Of a stretch of 44,305 nt of DNA, positions 16,070-24,750 are shown one piece after another (within the stretch, counting starts at the first letter, position 1; each line of letters starts with the position of its first letter). This DNA is from Methylobacter sp. (GTDB taxonomy: Bacteria > Pseudomonadota > Gammaproteobacteria > Methylococcales > Methylomonadaceae), in the NCBI GenBank assembly GCA_030655535.1, contig JAURVK010000064.1:1-44305 (forward strand), read 5' to 3'. The translations under genes and the position numbers were made by a program. Below the pieces are notes generated by a model, which was not told the origin of the DNA, searched no databases, and worked only from the letters and a program-made list of their open reading frames with translations.

Positions 16070-17236
16070 ATGGCTGGTCGTAACCACCTATATATTCCAG
16101 GCCCTACCAATGTGCCGAATGAAATTCTGAATGCTATGCATATCAACATGGAAGACCATCGGTCTCCCGTGTTTCCTAAACTGCTGACGCCTCTTTTACA
16201 AGACCTGAAAAAAGTCTTTAAAACCGAAACAGGGCAAGCCTTCATTTTTCCTGCTACAGGTACCGCCGGCTGGGAAGTTGCGTTAACCAACACCTTAAAT
16301 CCGGGCGACAAGGTTTTAATCTATCGCTTCGGTCAATTCAGTCACTTATGGGCTGAAATGGCAAAACGCTTGGGCTTCGATGTTGAAATTCATCAGGAAG
16401 TCTGGGGCAAAGGCATTCCGCTGGATAAAATAGAAGCCCGTTTAAAAGAAGACACCCAGCACCAAATCAAGGCCGTTTTAGCGACGCATAACGAAACCGC
16501 TACCGGCGTTACCAGCGATATTGGCGGCGTTCGTAAAGCCATGAACGCAGCAAATCACCCGGCGCTATTATTCGTTGACGGCGTTAGCTCTATTGCAAGC
16601 ATCGACTTTCGCATGGACGAATGGGGCGTTGACGGCGCCATCAGCGGCTCACAAAAAGGCTTTATGATGCCCGCCGGCGGCGCGTTCCTGGCATTCAGCC
16701 AAAAAGCCTTAACGGCGACTGAAACATCAACCTACCCGCGTTGCTTCCTGGATTTAAAAGACCAGATGAACACCAACAAAGACGGCTACACGCCCTACAC
16801 ACCGTCGCTGCCTATTTTATACGGCTTGCGTAAAGCGTTAGACTTGCTGCAGGAAGAAGGCCTGGAGAATGTTTACGCACGTCACCACCGCTTGGCCGAA
16901 GGCGTCCGTAAAGCCGTTGCCGCTTGGGGCTTAACAACCTGCGCCCAACCCGGCTTCGAGTCGGACACCGTGACTGCGATTGTTGTCCCCGAGGACAAAG
17001 ATGCCAGAGACGTTATCAGCACCGCTTTTAGCCGATACGACATCTCTTTAGGCGCCGGCTTATCCGAATTGGCCGGTAAAGCTTTCCGTATCGGCCACGT
17101 CGGCGATATGAACGATGTTTCGATGCTGGGCGCTATCGCCGGCGTTGAAATGGCGATGTTGGACAACGGCTTTGATTTCAAACCGGGCGTCGGCGTTGCT
17201 GCGGCGATTGAATACTATCGTTCAACTGCGCAGTAA
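16070..17236 (+). CDS. sga: Serine-glyoxylate aminotransferase
   Basis: 388 residues of the class V aminotransferase family, PLP dependent. It converts serine and glyoxylate to hydroxypyruvate and glycine, the entry step of the carbon-fixing half of the serine cycle. The start AGRNHLYIPGPTNVPNEI is typical. The PLP lysine is in GSQKGFMMPAGG (Lys196), and DGVSSIASIDFRMDEWGVD precedes it with the cofactor Asp. Alanine-glyoxylate aminotransferases are close relatives; the hpr gene immediately downstream and the malyl-CoA genes divergently placed support the serine assignment. AAGAGG precedes the ATG at a good distance. Confidence 0.95.
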   Translation: MAGRNHLYIPGPTNVPNEILNAMHINMEDHRSPVFPKLLTPLLQDLKKVFKTETGQAFIFPATGTAGWEVALTNTLNPGDKVLIYRFGQFSHLWAEMAKRLGFDVEIHQEVWGKGIPLDKIEARLKEDTQHQIKAVLATHNETATGVTSDIGGVRKAMNAANHPALLFVDGVSSIASIDFRMDEWGVDGAISGSQKGFMMPAGGAFLAFSQKALTATETSTYPRCFLDLKDQMNTNKDGYTPYTPSLPILYGLRKALDLLQEEGLENVYARHHRLAEGVRKAVAAWGLTTCAQPGFESDTVTAIVVPEDKDARDVISTAFSRYDISLGAGLSELAGKAFRIGHVGDMNDVSMLGAIAGVEMAMLDNGFDFKPGVGVAAAIEYYRSTAQ

Positions 17237-17240
17237 TTCA

Positions 17241-17300
17241 TTGTAGGGGCGACTTCAGTCGCCCATTGAGCTAACCGGGCGACTGAAGTCGCCCCTACAA
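17241..17300. repeat. Perfect inverted pair of REP units between sga and hpr
   Basis: Positions 17241-17264 and 17277-17300 are exact reverse complements over 24 bases, with a 12-base spacer. Each arm also contains its own palindrome (GGCGACTTCAGTCGCC on the left). The pair fills almost the whole 81-nt gap, ending 17 bases before the hpr ATG, with no U tract. The same family occurs, diverged, at 1041-1113. Confidence 0.92.
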
Positions 17301-17317
17301 TTAGGCGATTCTACCCC

Positions 17318-18289
17318 ATGAGCAAACCCAAAGTCTTTGTTACCCGCAAGTGGCCTGCCTCAGTCGAAGCAAAACTCAAAGCCCTTTACGACGTCACCTT
17401 AAACGCAGATGACCGGCCTTTAAGCGCAGACGAATTCAAATCCGCACTGCAACATTACGATGCCGTTTGTCCTACCGTTTGCGATTCATTACCTGCCGAC
17501 GTTATCAATGTCGACAACAAACGTTGCAAAATATTGGGCAACTTCGGCGTAGGCTACAACCATATCGATATTCCAGCCGCCAAGGCGCAAGGCTTAGTCG
17601 TAACCAATACCCCCGGCGTATTGACGCACAGCACCGCCGATATTGCGATGACCTTATTGTTAATGTCCGCACGTCGCGGCGCGGAAGGCGACCGCCTGGT
17701 TCGCGCCAAACAATGGCAAGGCTGGTGTCCGACCCACATGCTGAGCTCCGATGTCACCGGCGCCACCTTAGGCCTGATCGGCTTCGGTCGTATCGCGCAA
17801 GCCATGGCAAGAAAAGCCCATCACGGCTTCGGCATGAAAATCGTCTATTTCAAACCCAGCCCAGCCGACGAATATGTCACCGACGACCTTAACGCGACCC
17901 GTTGCGGCTCCATAGAAGAGCTGATGCAGGCGGCCGATTATGTTTCGCTGCACTGCCCCGGCGGCGAGGCAACCCGGCATTTAATCAATGCAGACAGGCT
18001 TAAGCTGATGAAACCGTCCGCACACTTAATCAACACCGCCAGAGGCGACGTGGTCGACAGCGTCGCGCTGATAGCCGCACTCAAAAACAAAAGAATTGCC
18101 GGCGCAGGTCTTGATGTTTACGAAGGAGAGCCTAATGTACCCGAAGGATTCCTGACCCTGGATAATGTATCGTTACTGCCGCATTTAGGCAGCGCCACCT
18201 TGGGAACGCGCACAGCCATGGGTGAAAAGGTTTTAGCCAATCTGGCAGCATTCTTTGCCGGGAATCCTCCGCCTGACCGGGTAGTTTGA
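17318..18289 (+). CDS. hpr: Hydroxypyruvate reductase (D-2-hydroxyacid dehydrogenase)
   Basis: 323 residues. It reduces hydroxypyruvate to D-glycerate with NAD(P)H, following Sga in the serine cycle; many homologues also reduce glyoxylate. Visible motifs are GNFGVGYNHIDI, the nucleotide-binding GFGRIAQAMARK, the catalytic Arg in NTARGDVVDS, Glu in GLDVYEGEP and His in LLPHLGSAT. No convincing Shine-Dalgarno precedes the ATG; the REP pair lies directly upstream, so translation may depend on how that RNA folds. Glyoxylate reductase is the main alternative name; the operon position favours hydroxypyruvate. Confidence 0.92.
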   Translation: MSKPKVFVTRKWPASVEAKLKALYDVTLNADDRPLSADEFKSALQHYDAVCPTVCDSLPADVINVDNKRCKILGNFGVGYNHIDIPAAKAQGLVVTNTPGVLTHSTADIAMTLLLMSARRGAEGDRLVRAKQWQGWCPTHMLSSDVTGATLGLIGFGRIAQAMARKAHHGFGMKIVYFKPSPADEYVTDDLNATRCGSIEELMQAADYVSLHCPGGEATRHLINADRLKLMKPSAHLINTARGDVVDSVALIAALKNKRIAGAGLDVYEGEPNVPEGFLTLDNVSLLPHLGSATLGTRTAMGEKVLANLAAFFAGNPPPDRVV

Positions 18290-18419
18290 CAGAGTTAACG
18301 CGCCCACCTTAGCTGACTCAGCCGATAAGATTTCTATCCGCTTTTTTGTAAAAAAGGCGTTCCGCTGACACCTGAGGAACCGTGGCTTTCTATGGAAAAT
18401 AGGGGGAGTTGGCAGCCGC

Positions 18420-18502
18420 GTAGGATGCGTAGAGCAACGCGAAACCCATCGCATCGGCGATTGATAATGATGGGTTTCGGCTAACACCTCCGCCCATCCT
18501 AC
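18420..18502. repeat. REP pair, GTAGGATG...GAAACCCATC family, between hpr and aspC
   Basis: The left unit begins GTAGGATGCGTAGAGCAACG (18420) and runs into GAAACCCATCGC. The right unit (18469-18502) begins GATGGGTTTCGGC and ends CCCATCCTAC. The outer and inner segments pair to form one long imperfect hairpin between two convergent genes. This is the same family that flanks the broken RAYT transposase at 23741 and 24209. Confidence 0.85.
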
Positions 18503-18524
18503 CAAACCGCTTTATTACAAAAGC

Positions 18525-19706
18525 CTAAATCGCTTTCTTAATCCGCTCCAACGCGTTTTGCAGATTCGCCATGCTGGTGGCTATCGAAATCCGGATATGA
18601 CCCCGCGTACCGAACGCAGAACCCGGCACTAACGCAACGCCGGCTTCTTCGATCAGATATTCGGAAAAGCCAAGATCGTCATCGATGTCATCCAGTCTGG
18701 CAATCAGCTTTTCCACGTTAGGGAACACGTAAAACGTGCCGTCGGTTTCAAGGCATTCAACGCCGTCTATGCTGTTGAGTTCGGCAACGACATAATCGTG
18801 GCGCTTTTTAAATTCAACGCACATATTGTCGATAAAGCTTTGATCGCCGGTTAACGCGGCTTCGGCGGCATGTTGCGAAATCGACGTCGGGTTGGAGGTG
18901 CTTTGCGACTGAATAGTGCACATCGCCTCAATCAAATCCGCAGGTCCCGCCGCATAACCGATACGCCAACCGGTCATCGAATAGGCTTTGGATACGCCGT
19001 TCATGACTACGGTGCGATCATAAAACTCGGGATGCGCATTTAAAATATTAACAAACGTGCCCTTCTTCCAAAGGATGTGCTCGTACATGTCATCGGTGGC
19101 GATGACGATATTGGGGAAATCCTTCAGCACGTCGCCCAGGGCTTTAAGCTCTTCCAGGCTATACGCAACGCCGGACGGATTGGACGGACTGTTGATAAAG
19201 ATCAGCCGGGTTTTATCGGTAATCGCAGCGCGCAATTGTTCCGGCGATATTTTGAAATGTTGCGCCTGCGTGGTTTCGATAATAACCGGCACGCCGTCGG
19301 CCAATAACACCATGTCCGGATAGGAAACCCAGAATGGCGCAGGAATGATGACCTCGTCGCCTGCGTTAAGCAGAGCCTGGGTCAGGTTGAATGAGCTTTG
19401 TTTGCCGCCGCAGGAAACCAGGATCTGGTTAGCTTGGTAATCAAGACCGTTATCGTTCTTGTACTTGGCGATAATGGCTTTTTTCAGGCTGGGTATGCCG
19501 TCAACCGCGGTATATTTGGTGTAGCCGTTTTCAATAGCCTTAACCGCCGCCGCTTTGATGTGATCCGGGGTGTCGAAATCCGGCTCGCCTGCGCCAAGTC
19601 CGATAATGTCTTTGCCCGCAGCACGCATTTGAGCGGCTCTGGCGGTAATCGCCAAAGTCGGTGAGGGTTTAACTGCCTGGACTCTGTTAGAAAGTTTGAT
19701 GCTCAT
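18525..19706 (-). CDS. aspC: Aspartate aminotransferase, class I (subgroup I-gamma type)
   Basis: 393 residues. PLP enzyme exchanging amino groups between aspartate/oxaloacetate and glutamate/2-oxoglutarate in the cytoplasm. The N-terminus SPTLAITARAAQMRAAGKDI and IGLGAGEPDFDTPDHIK are typical of the I-gamma (AatA) branch. NSPSNPSGVAYS, the PLP lysine in NGVSKAYSMTGWRIGYAAG, and the C-terminal RGHIRISIATS with the substrate-carboxylate Arg are all present. It converges on hpr across a REP hairpin and is probably monocistronic. It could supply or drain oxaloacetate next to the serine cycle, but that link is only positional. Some relatives act on prephenate or other amino acids as well. Confidence 0.9.
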   Translation of the reverse strand: MSIKLSNRVQAVKPSPTLAITARAAQMRAAGKDIIGLGAGEPDFDTPDHIKAAAVKAIENGYTKYTAVDGIPSLKKAIIAKYKNDNGLDYQANQILVSCGGKQSSFNLTQALLNAGDEVIIPAPFWVSYPDMVLLADGVPVIIETTQAQHFKISPEQLRAAITDKTRLIFINSPSNPSGVAYSLEELKALGDVLKDFPNIVIATDDMYEHILWKKGTFVNILNAHPEFYDRTVVMNGVSKAYSMTGWRIGYAAGPADLIEAMCTIQSQSTSNPTSISQHAAEAALTGDQSFIDNMCVEFKKRHDYVVAELNSIDGVECLETDGTFYVFPNVEKLIARLDDIDDDLGFSEYLIEEAGVALVPGSAFGTRGHIRISIATSMANLQNALERIKKAI

Positions 19707-19743
19707 GTTTCCCCATGTAAAATCAATGTCAAAGATGGAGGGG

Positions 19744-19762
19744 ATTATACATTATGTATAAT
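19744..19762 (-). promoter_or_regulatory. Palindromic operator-like site over the aspC -10 region
   Basis: ATTATACATTATGTATAAT is a perfect inverted repeat with 9-base arms around one T, about 40 bases upstream of the aspC ATG. On the minus strand it contains TATAAT (19744-19749), suited to be the aspC -10; the -35 region is poor. A symmetric site over a core promoter suggests a dimeric repressor, which is inference. Confidence 0.45.
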
Positions 19763-19852
19763 GGCTTACTAACAACTAGGTGTTAAAAAATAGTATCGTT
19801 CCCATATAGGAGAGACTGCGAAAGTATTCATTTGTAGAACAACACAAGAATA

Positions 19853-19902
19853 ACCACGAAGAATACGGAGTCTACAATATTTTTCTCCGTGCCCTTCGTG
19901 GT
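19853..19902. repeat. Inverted repeat ACCACGAAG...CTTCGTGGT upstream of uvrB
   Basis: ACCACGAAG (19853-19861) plus ACGGAG (19865-19870) pair with CTCCGT (19885-19890) plus CTTCGTGGT (19894-19902), with symmetric 3-base internal loops. It resembles the common CCACGAAGA-type intergenic repeat of many proteobacteria (from memory). No LexA box (CTGT-N8-ACAG) was found in the uvrB upstream region. Confidence 0.75.
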
Positions 19903-19988
19903 AAATGATTTTTTCCCTTGATTCTGATAATACCTTCACAATCCTCAGGGTATAAAACGATAAATCAGTCACGTTTATTGGAAAGTAA

Positions 19989-22001
19989 GTGAAAAAGAAG
20001 TTCAAACTCCACAGCCGTTTCCAGCCAGCAGGCGATCAGCCTACCGCCATTCAAGCCTTGGTCGAGGGCTTGAATGATGGCGAAGTGCATCAGACTTTAC
20101 TGGGAGTGACCGGTTCCGGCAAAACCTTCACGATCGCCAATGTAATTAACCAGGTGCAGCGCCCGGCGATGATTATGGCGCCCAATAAAACCCTGGCCGC
20201 GCAGCTGTACGGCGAGATGAAGGAGTTTTTCCCGGAAAACAGCGTCGAGTATTTTGTCTCGTATTACGACTATTATCAGCCGGAAGCTTATGTGCCGGCC
20301 TCCGATACCTTCATCGATAAAGATGCGGCGATCAACGAGCATATCGAACAGATGCGCTTGTCGGCGACCAAGGCGCTAATCGAACGGGACGACACCATCG
20401 TCGTCGCCACGGTTTCGGCGATTTACGGCTTGGGCGAGCCGGAATCGTACTTCAAAATGGTATTGCATCTGGTCAAGGGCGACATGATCAACCAGCGCGA
20501 CATCCTGCGGCGGCTGGCGGAAATGCAATACACCCGCAACGACATCGACCTGCGCCGTGCGACCTACCGGGTGCGCGGTGAAGTGATCGACGTTTACCCG
20601 GCCGAGTCGGACAGCGAGGCCTTACGGATAGAATTGTTCGATGATGAAGTGGAACGCTTGTCGTTATTCGACCCGCTGACCGGCGAAATCATCCGGCGGC
20701 TGGCGCGTTATACGATTTATCCGAAAAGCCACTATGTCACTCCCCGCGAGCAGCTATTGGAAGCGGTTGAGGCCATCAAGGTGGAGCTCAAAGAGCGTCT
20801 GGAACAATTGCGCTCGCTAAATAAACTGGTCGAAGCGCAACGGCTGGAGCAACGCACGCTGTTCGATATTGAAATGATTCTGGAAGTCGGTTATTGCTCC
20901 GGCATCGAAAACTATTCCCGCTACCTGTCCGGCAGAAGTGCAGGCGAGTCGCCGCCGACCATGTTCGATTATTTGCGCGACAATGCGCTGGTGATTATCG
21001 ATGAAAGCCACGTCGCCGTGCCGCAGATCGGCGCGATGTACAAGGGCGACCGGTCGCGCAAGGAAACCCTGGTTGAATACGGCTTCCGGCTGCCTTCCGC
21101 GCTGGATAACCGCCCGTTGATGTTTAATGAATTCGAGTTGAAATCCCCGCAACGGATTTATGTGTCGGCAACGCCAGGGCCATACGAACGGGAGCATTCA
21201 GGCGTTTTTGCCGAGCAGGTGGTCAGGCCGACCGGCTTGCTAGACCCGATAGTGGAAGTGCGCCCGGCAACCACTCAGGTCGATGATTTGTTATCGGAAA
21301 TCAACAAGCGCGTTGTCGTTAAAGAACGGGTGCTGGTGACCACCTTAACCAAAAGAATGTCGGAAGACTTGACCGAATATTTGATGGAACACGGGGTGCG
21401 GGTGCGTTATCTGCATTCCGACATCGATACTGTGGAACGGGTCGAGATCATCCGGGATTTGCGTCTGGGCCAGTTCGATGTGCTGGTCGGCATCAACCTG
21501 TTGCGCGAAGGACTTGATATACCGGAAGTGTCATTGGTTGCGATACTCGATGCCGACAAGGAAGGTTTTTTGCGTTCGGTCGTCTCATTGGTGCAGACCA
21601 TAGGCCGGGCAGCAAGAAACGTCAACGGCAAGGCTATTTTATACGGCGATAAAATTACCAAGTCGATGCAACAGGCGATAGACGAAACCGACCGTCGCCG
21701 CGAAAAACAGCGCCAGTTTAATATCGAGCATCACATAGAACCGACCACTATTTTTAAGTCGATAACCGATATTCTGCAGGTATCGATACCCGGTTCCGGG
21801 CTGACCAGCGCCAATAAACTGCTGAGCAAAGTGGCGGAGTTTCCGACCGATTACCAGGCCTCCATGACACCCAAGCAGGCAGGCAAGAAATTGAAGCAAC
21901 TGGAAGACGCCATGTATCAATATGCGAAAAACCTTGAATTCGAGCAGGCGGCGAAGATCAGGGATGAGATCAAGGTGTTGCAGGAGTTGATGCTGGTGTA
22001 A
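19989..22001 (+). CDS. uvrB: Excinuclease ABC subunit UvrB
   Basis: 670 residues, full length. This is the damage-verification helicase of nucleotide excision repair, working with UvrA and UvrC in the cytoplasm. Walker A is GVTGSGKTF (Lys45), the beta-hairpin that clamps DNA is [12 protein letters not shown], Walker B is in VIIDESHV, helicase motif VI lies in QTIGRAARN, and the C-terminal UVR motif for UvrC binding is [20 protein letters not shown]. Translation starts at GTG with GGAAAG a few bases upstream. It stands alone on the plus strand. Confidence 0.97.
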   Translation: MKKKFKLHSRFQPAGDQPTAIQALVEGLNDGEVHQTLLGVTGSGKTFTIANVINQVQRPAMIMAPNKTLAAQLYGEMKEFFPENSVEYFVSYYDYYQPEAYVPASDTFIDKDAAINEHIEQMRLSATKALIERDDTIVVATVSAIYGLGEPESYFKMVLHLVKGDMINQRDILRRLAEMQYTRNDIDLRRATYRVRGEVIDVYPAESDSEALRIELFDDEVERLSLFDPLTGEIIRRLARYTIYPKSHYVTPREQLLEAVEAIKVELKERLEQLRSLNKLVEAQRLEQRTLFDIEMILEVGYCSGIENYSRYLSGRSAGESPPTMFDYLRDNALVIIDESHVAVPQIGAMYKGDRSRKETLVEYGFRLPSALDNRPLMFNEFELKSPQRIYVSATPGPYEREHSGVFAEQVVRPTGLLDPIVEVRPATTQVDDLLSEINKRVVVKERVLVTTLTKRMSEDLTEYLMEHGVRVRYLHSDIDTVERVEIIRDLRLGQFDVLVGINLLREGLDIPEVSLVAILDADKEGFLRSVVSLVQTIGRAARNVNGKAILYGDKITKSMQQAIDETDRRREKQRQFNIEHHIEPTTIFKSITDILQVSIPGSGLTSANKLLSKVAEFPTDYQASMTPKQAGKKLKQLEDAMYQYAKNLEFEQAAKIRDEIKVLQELMLV

Positions 22002-22148
22002 CTGCTGCTGTGCATGACTATACAGAAAAATCAGTTGTCATGGGCTTTGTTTGTGTGGTATAAGAAAAAAAATCAATTACGAGTTGAAATAACGACTAAA
22101 ACAAACCACTGGTTTCTATCCTACCTCTAAATCCAATAGGAAAAGCAG

Positions 22149-23714
22149 ATGATTAATTTTGATTTTTATATGAACCGCTGCGTCGCCGCCATACTCCTGG
22201 CCTGTTCAGTAGCCTCATCGACTCAAGCCGCCGAACCGCGTATTTCAGTGGGTGTCGAACATATGCTCCTGGTTAAAAGTGATGGCACACTCTGGTCATG
22301 GGGCAGAGATTCCTGGGGGCAACTCGGATTAAACGGAACCGGCGACAAAAATGTGCCAACACAGATTCCAGGAGCATCCGGTTTCATCGACGTTGTTGCT
22401 CGCGGCTCGTTTTCCATGGCTCTAAAAGCTGACGGTACCGTCTGGGCTTTTGGCGACAATAGCAATGGGCGAGTGGGGCCTTACAATGATCGCACCAAGG
22501 TACCGGTTCAAGTTACCGGGCTGTCGCGTATCGTGGCGATCGGTGCCGGCTGGGGCTATTCTGCCTACGCAATCGACGAAGATGGCAACCTGTGGTCATG
22601 GGGATCTAATAGTGCTGGTCAACTGGGCACCGGAACTTCAGACATAATGAGTCATCCAATACCAACACTTGCACCCGGATTGACTGGCGTCAGCGCGATA
22701 TCAGCTGCTGACGAATCCATGTTGGCACTACTGTCTGATGGTACTGCGATGGGTTGGGGATATAACGGCGATGGCGGATTGGGTGTTACAACTGTTGGCT
22801 CTGCTGTTGCACCCAGTCCTGTAACTAATCTGACCGGCCTGAAAGCCATAGCCGCCACAAACATCAACACGACCAACGGCCATTTCGCTCTGGATAACAA
22901 CGGTTCGGTTTGGTCTTGGGGCGATAATAACTTTTCCACGGTTGACTGCGGTCAGACGCGCGCGAACAGTACTGCTTATACAATACCCACTGTAATCAAC
23001 AATATTCCCCCGGTAAAACAAATATCCGGCGGTGATGGGCACGTACTTTTTGTTACGGAAAGCGGTACCGTGGCAGGCTGTGGCGTAAACAGTTCGGGAC
23101 AACTCGGCGATGGCACCACAACCCACATAAGCTCTACCAAACCAGGCCCGTTGCTTGTCTCGGGCCTTTCCCGAGTCACTTGGGTCGCCGCAGGTAACAA
23201 TGCCTCGGCTGCCATTACCGACGACGGTAGCGTCTGGACTTGGGGAAGAACCAATAGCGGAATTTCCGGCACAGGAGTTGACGGCGCCAGTGACTCCCAT
23301 AACACAACCCCGGTCAAACTCAATTTTAATGCCGGCATACCCGATAGTTATCCCGCCATTTTCGCCGGCACCCAAAGTGGAGATATCCGCGACGCCGCCA
23401 TCGACGTTGGCTTCGCGCCGGCCGCTACAGATGTAGGCAAAGCCGGACGCTTGTACATCGCCGCCCAGCTGCCTGATGGCTCGCTATTTCTTGCCAATCA
23501 ATCCGGCGATTTCAAGGCTTATACCGGCGGTACGCTACCTTATATTTATGAGGGCGCACTTCCTCACCATGGTCCCATTTCCTTGGGTTCCGGTGACTTC
23601 AGCTTCGCCTCGGGAGTCACGCTGATTCTCGGCTATGGCGTTGGTAACGCGGCGGCGGCAGAAGCAGACTTATTCCAGGCTGCCAGGTATGTCGGTGTTT
23701 TAACCTTGAGATAA
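22149..23714 (+). CDS. Secreted RCC1-repeat protein with an extra C-terminal domain
   Basis: 521 residues. A signal peptide is seen (CVAAILLACSVASSTQA, with cleavage after AQAA or TQA near residue 28). About seven RCC1 (regulator of chromosome condensation) repeats follow, each with a W-S/T-W-G core and a GQLG/GDG turn, for example DGTLWSWGRDSWGQLG and DGNLWSWGSNSAGQLG; together they should close one beta-propeller. Residues after about 395 (from GIPDSYPAIFAG) are not RCC1; they form a roughly 120-residue Gly/Ala-rich beta domain of unknown role. AGGA about 8 bases before the ATG supports this start; the in-frame ATG at 22170 is an alternative. Ligand and partner are unknown. Confidence 0.82.
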   Translation: MINFDFYMNRCVAAILLACSVASSTQAAEPRISVGVEHMLLVKSDGTLWSWGRDSWGQLGLNGTGDKNVPTQIPGASGFIDVVARGSFSMALKADGTVWAFGDNSNGRVGPYNDRTKVPVQVTGLSRIVAIGAGWGYSAYAIDEDGNLWSWGSNSAGQLGTGTSDIMSHPIPTLAPGLTGVSAISAADESMLALLSDGTAMGWGYNGDGGLGVTTVGSAVAPSPVTNLTGLKAIAATNINTTNGHFALDNNGSVWSWGDNNFSTVDCGQTRANSTAYTIPTVINNIPPVKQISGGDGHVLFVTESGTVAGCGVNSSGQLGDGTTTHISSTKPGPLLVSGLSRVTWVAAGNNASAAITDDGSVWTWGRTNSGISGTGVDGASDSHNTTPVKLNFNAGIPDSYPAIFAGTQSGDIRDAAIDVGFAPAATDVGKAGRLYIAAQLPDGSLFLANQSGDFKAYTGGTLPYIYEGALPHHGPISLGSGDFSFASGVTLILGYGVGNAAAAEADLFQAARYVGVLTLR

Positions 23715-23740
23715 AGCCTGGTACCAGATTGCGGCTAGCG

Positions 23741-23773
23741 CATAGGATGGGTAGAGCAGTAGCAAAACCCATC
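23741..23773 (+). repeat. REP unit, left flank of the RAYT remnant
   Basis: It contains TAGGATGGGTAGAGC and ends AAAACCCATC; GATGGGT and ACCCATC fold into a hairpin. Positions 23743-23773 match the reverse complement of the unit at 24209-24239 at about 29 of 31 bases. It follows the RCC1 gene stop by 27 nt. Confidence 0.88.
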
Positions 23774-23789
23774 TTTTTTCAAAAACCAT

Positions 23790-24183
23790 CTATCCCAAAT
23801 CAACCCCGAATTCACAATCTCCAACCCCCGCCCAATCCTCCGGAAAAATGCCCAAGCGAACATACTGATGAAAAGATGAATACGGCCAATCGGCCACTTT
23901 CTGTACATAACCGTGTTTCACGGGATTGAAGTGAATGTAATCGACATGCCGCCTAAAATCTTCCTGATCACGGATCGTATGCTCCCAAAATCGCCGTCGC
24001 CATATTCCGCGCTCCTGTTTGCGCAGACGGCTTTTTGAAATCCGCTCTTCTTTTGCAATTTCTCGGGAAAAGGCCGATTTAACTTGCCGCCAACGCGGGC
24101 TAAAATCATCATCGCCGTCCGGCAAAGTCCATATTGTGTGGTGATGTTTCGGCATAATAACGATGGCCACGATAATCAGTCAT
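23790..24183 (-). pseudogene. REP-associated tyrosine transposase (RAYT, TnpA_REP), internally deleted
   Basis: The surviving frame carries the C-terminal two thirds of a Y1/HUH transposase: VAIVIMPKHHHTIWTLPDGDDDFSPRW includes the HUH pair (KHHH), and RHVDYIHFNPVKHGYV holds the catalytic Tyr helix. A typical start (ATG ACT GAT TAT CGT, MTDYR) lies at 24183, but it is in another frame and joins directly to the AIVIMP segment, so the roughly 40-60 residues with the YFFTV strand region are missing and the junction is frameshifted. The longest open frame begins at a GTG (24170). The gene lies between inverted REP units, the standard RAYT arrangement. It is almost certainly inactive, though intact relatives elsewhere in the genome could still act on its REPs. 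Confidence 0.85.
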
Positions 24184-24208
24184 TGTTATTTTGTGGTTGG
24201 CTGTGTTT

Positions 24209-24241
24209 GATGGGTTTCGCTACCGCTCTACCCATCCTACA
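24209..24241 (-). repeat. REP unit, right flank of the RAYT remnant
   Basis: Inverted relative to the unit at 23741. It begins GATGGGTTTCGCTACCGC and ends CCCATCCTACA. The two copies enclose the RAYT remnant in head-to-head orientation. Confidence 0.88.
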
Positions 24242-24264
24242 TAGCTGACATAAGGAAGAGGCGA

Positions 24265-24597
24265 TTAATCGGTCTTAGCCGCAAAACTATGCACCCATAC
24301 CAGACTGTCGGCTTCCCAGGTCATTCCGGCATGCATTTTTAAAATTATATCGCGGTATAGTTCAAGACTCGGATAGCCTTCCGCCCGGGCATCGGCATCG
24401 GTCATATCGCCTAATCGCTGACGCTTTAAATCGGTAACGACAAAAGTCATCCCGTCCAAATCGAACGTTTCGCCGGGCAAGCCATAGATGCCATCACGAC
24501 GCTGCTGTGTTTTCATTCCGGCTTTTGTCGCTTCTACCAATTTCGTATGAGTGACCAGCCGGTCTATCGAACAGGTTTTCTCGGGGTAAGCTTCCAT
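24265..24597 (-). CDS. ASCH-like (PUA-fold) domain protein
   Basis: 110 residues. The pattern of a small ASCH domain is visible: KTQQRRDGIYGLPGETFDLDGMTFVVTDLKRQRL (with a Y-PGE-like turn), then GDMTDADARAEGYPSLELYRDII, the family's short helical insert with an EGYPS motif, and a final W-V-F strand. ASCH proteins are RNA or nucleotide binding by structure; some are amidohydrolases of modified nucleosides. No catalytic claim is made. AGGA lies 6 bases before the ATG. It is unlinked to its neighbours, with a REP on each side. Confidence 0.6.
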   Translation of the reverse strand: MEAYPEKTCSIDRLVTHTKLVEATKAGMKTQQRRDGIYGLPGETFDLDGMTFVVTDLKRQRLGDMTDADARAEGYPSLELYRDIILKMHAGMTWEADSLVWVHSFAAKTD

Positions 24598-24668
24598 TGT
24601 CTATCCTAATCTAAAAAAAAATCCTATTGTACACCACGCATGAGACAGAGCTACTGCGGCAATACCCT

Positions 24669-24750
24669 GGGAACGCCGAGCCCCAGCTTGGCTTTCTCCA
24701 CCTTCAATCGTCTGGCGGCTGGTCGCGCCAAGCTGGGGCTTGGCGTTCCC
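24669..24750. repeat. Large inverted repeat, GGGAACGCC...GGCGTTCCC family
   Basis: Arms of 24 bases at 24669-24692 and 24727-24750 are reverse complements at 23 of 24 positions, with a 34-base loop. The core is CCCCAGCTTGGC. It lies in the 328-base gap between the ASCH gene and the ABC ATPase gene, where no other gene is visible. Confidence 0.88.

Noticed and set aside
19853-19988. Search for a LexA box before uvrB
   Set aside because: No CTGT-N8-ACAG or close variant was found; the inverted repeat there belongs to a dispersed repeat type.
22728-23375. 215-codon minus-strand frame opposite the RCC1 gene
   Set aside because: Shadow of the repeat-containing gene; the regular RCC1 pattern on the plus strand is decisive.
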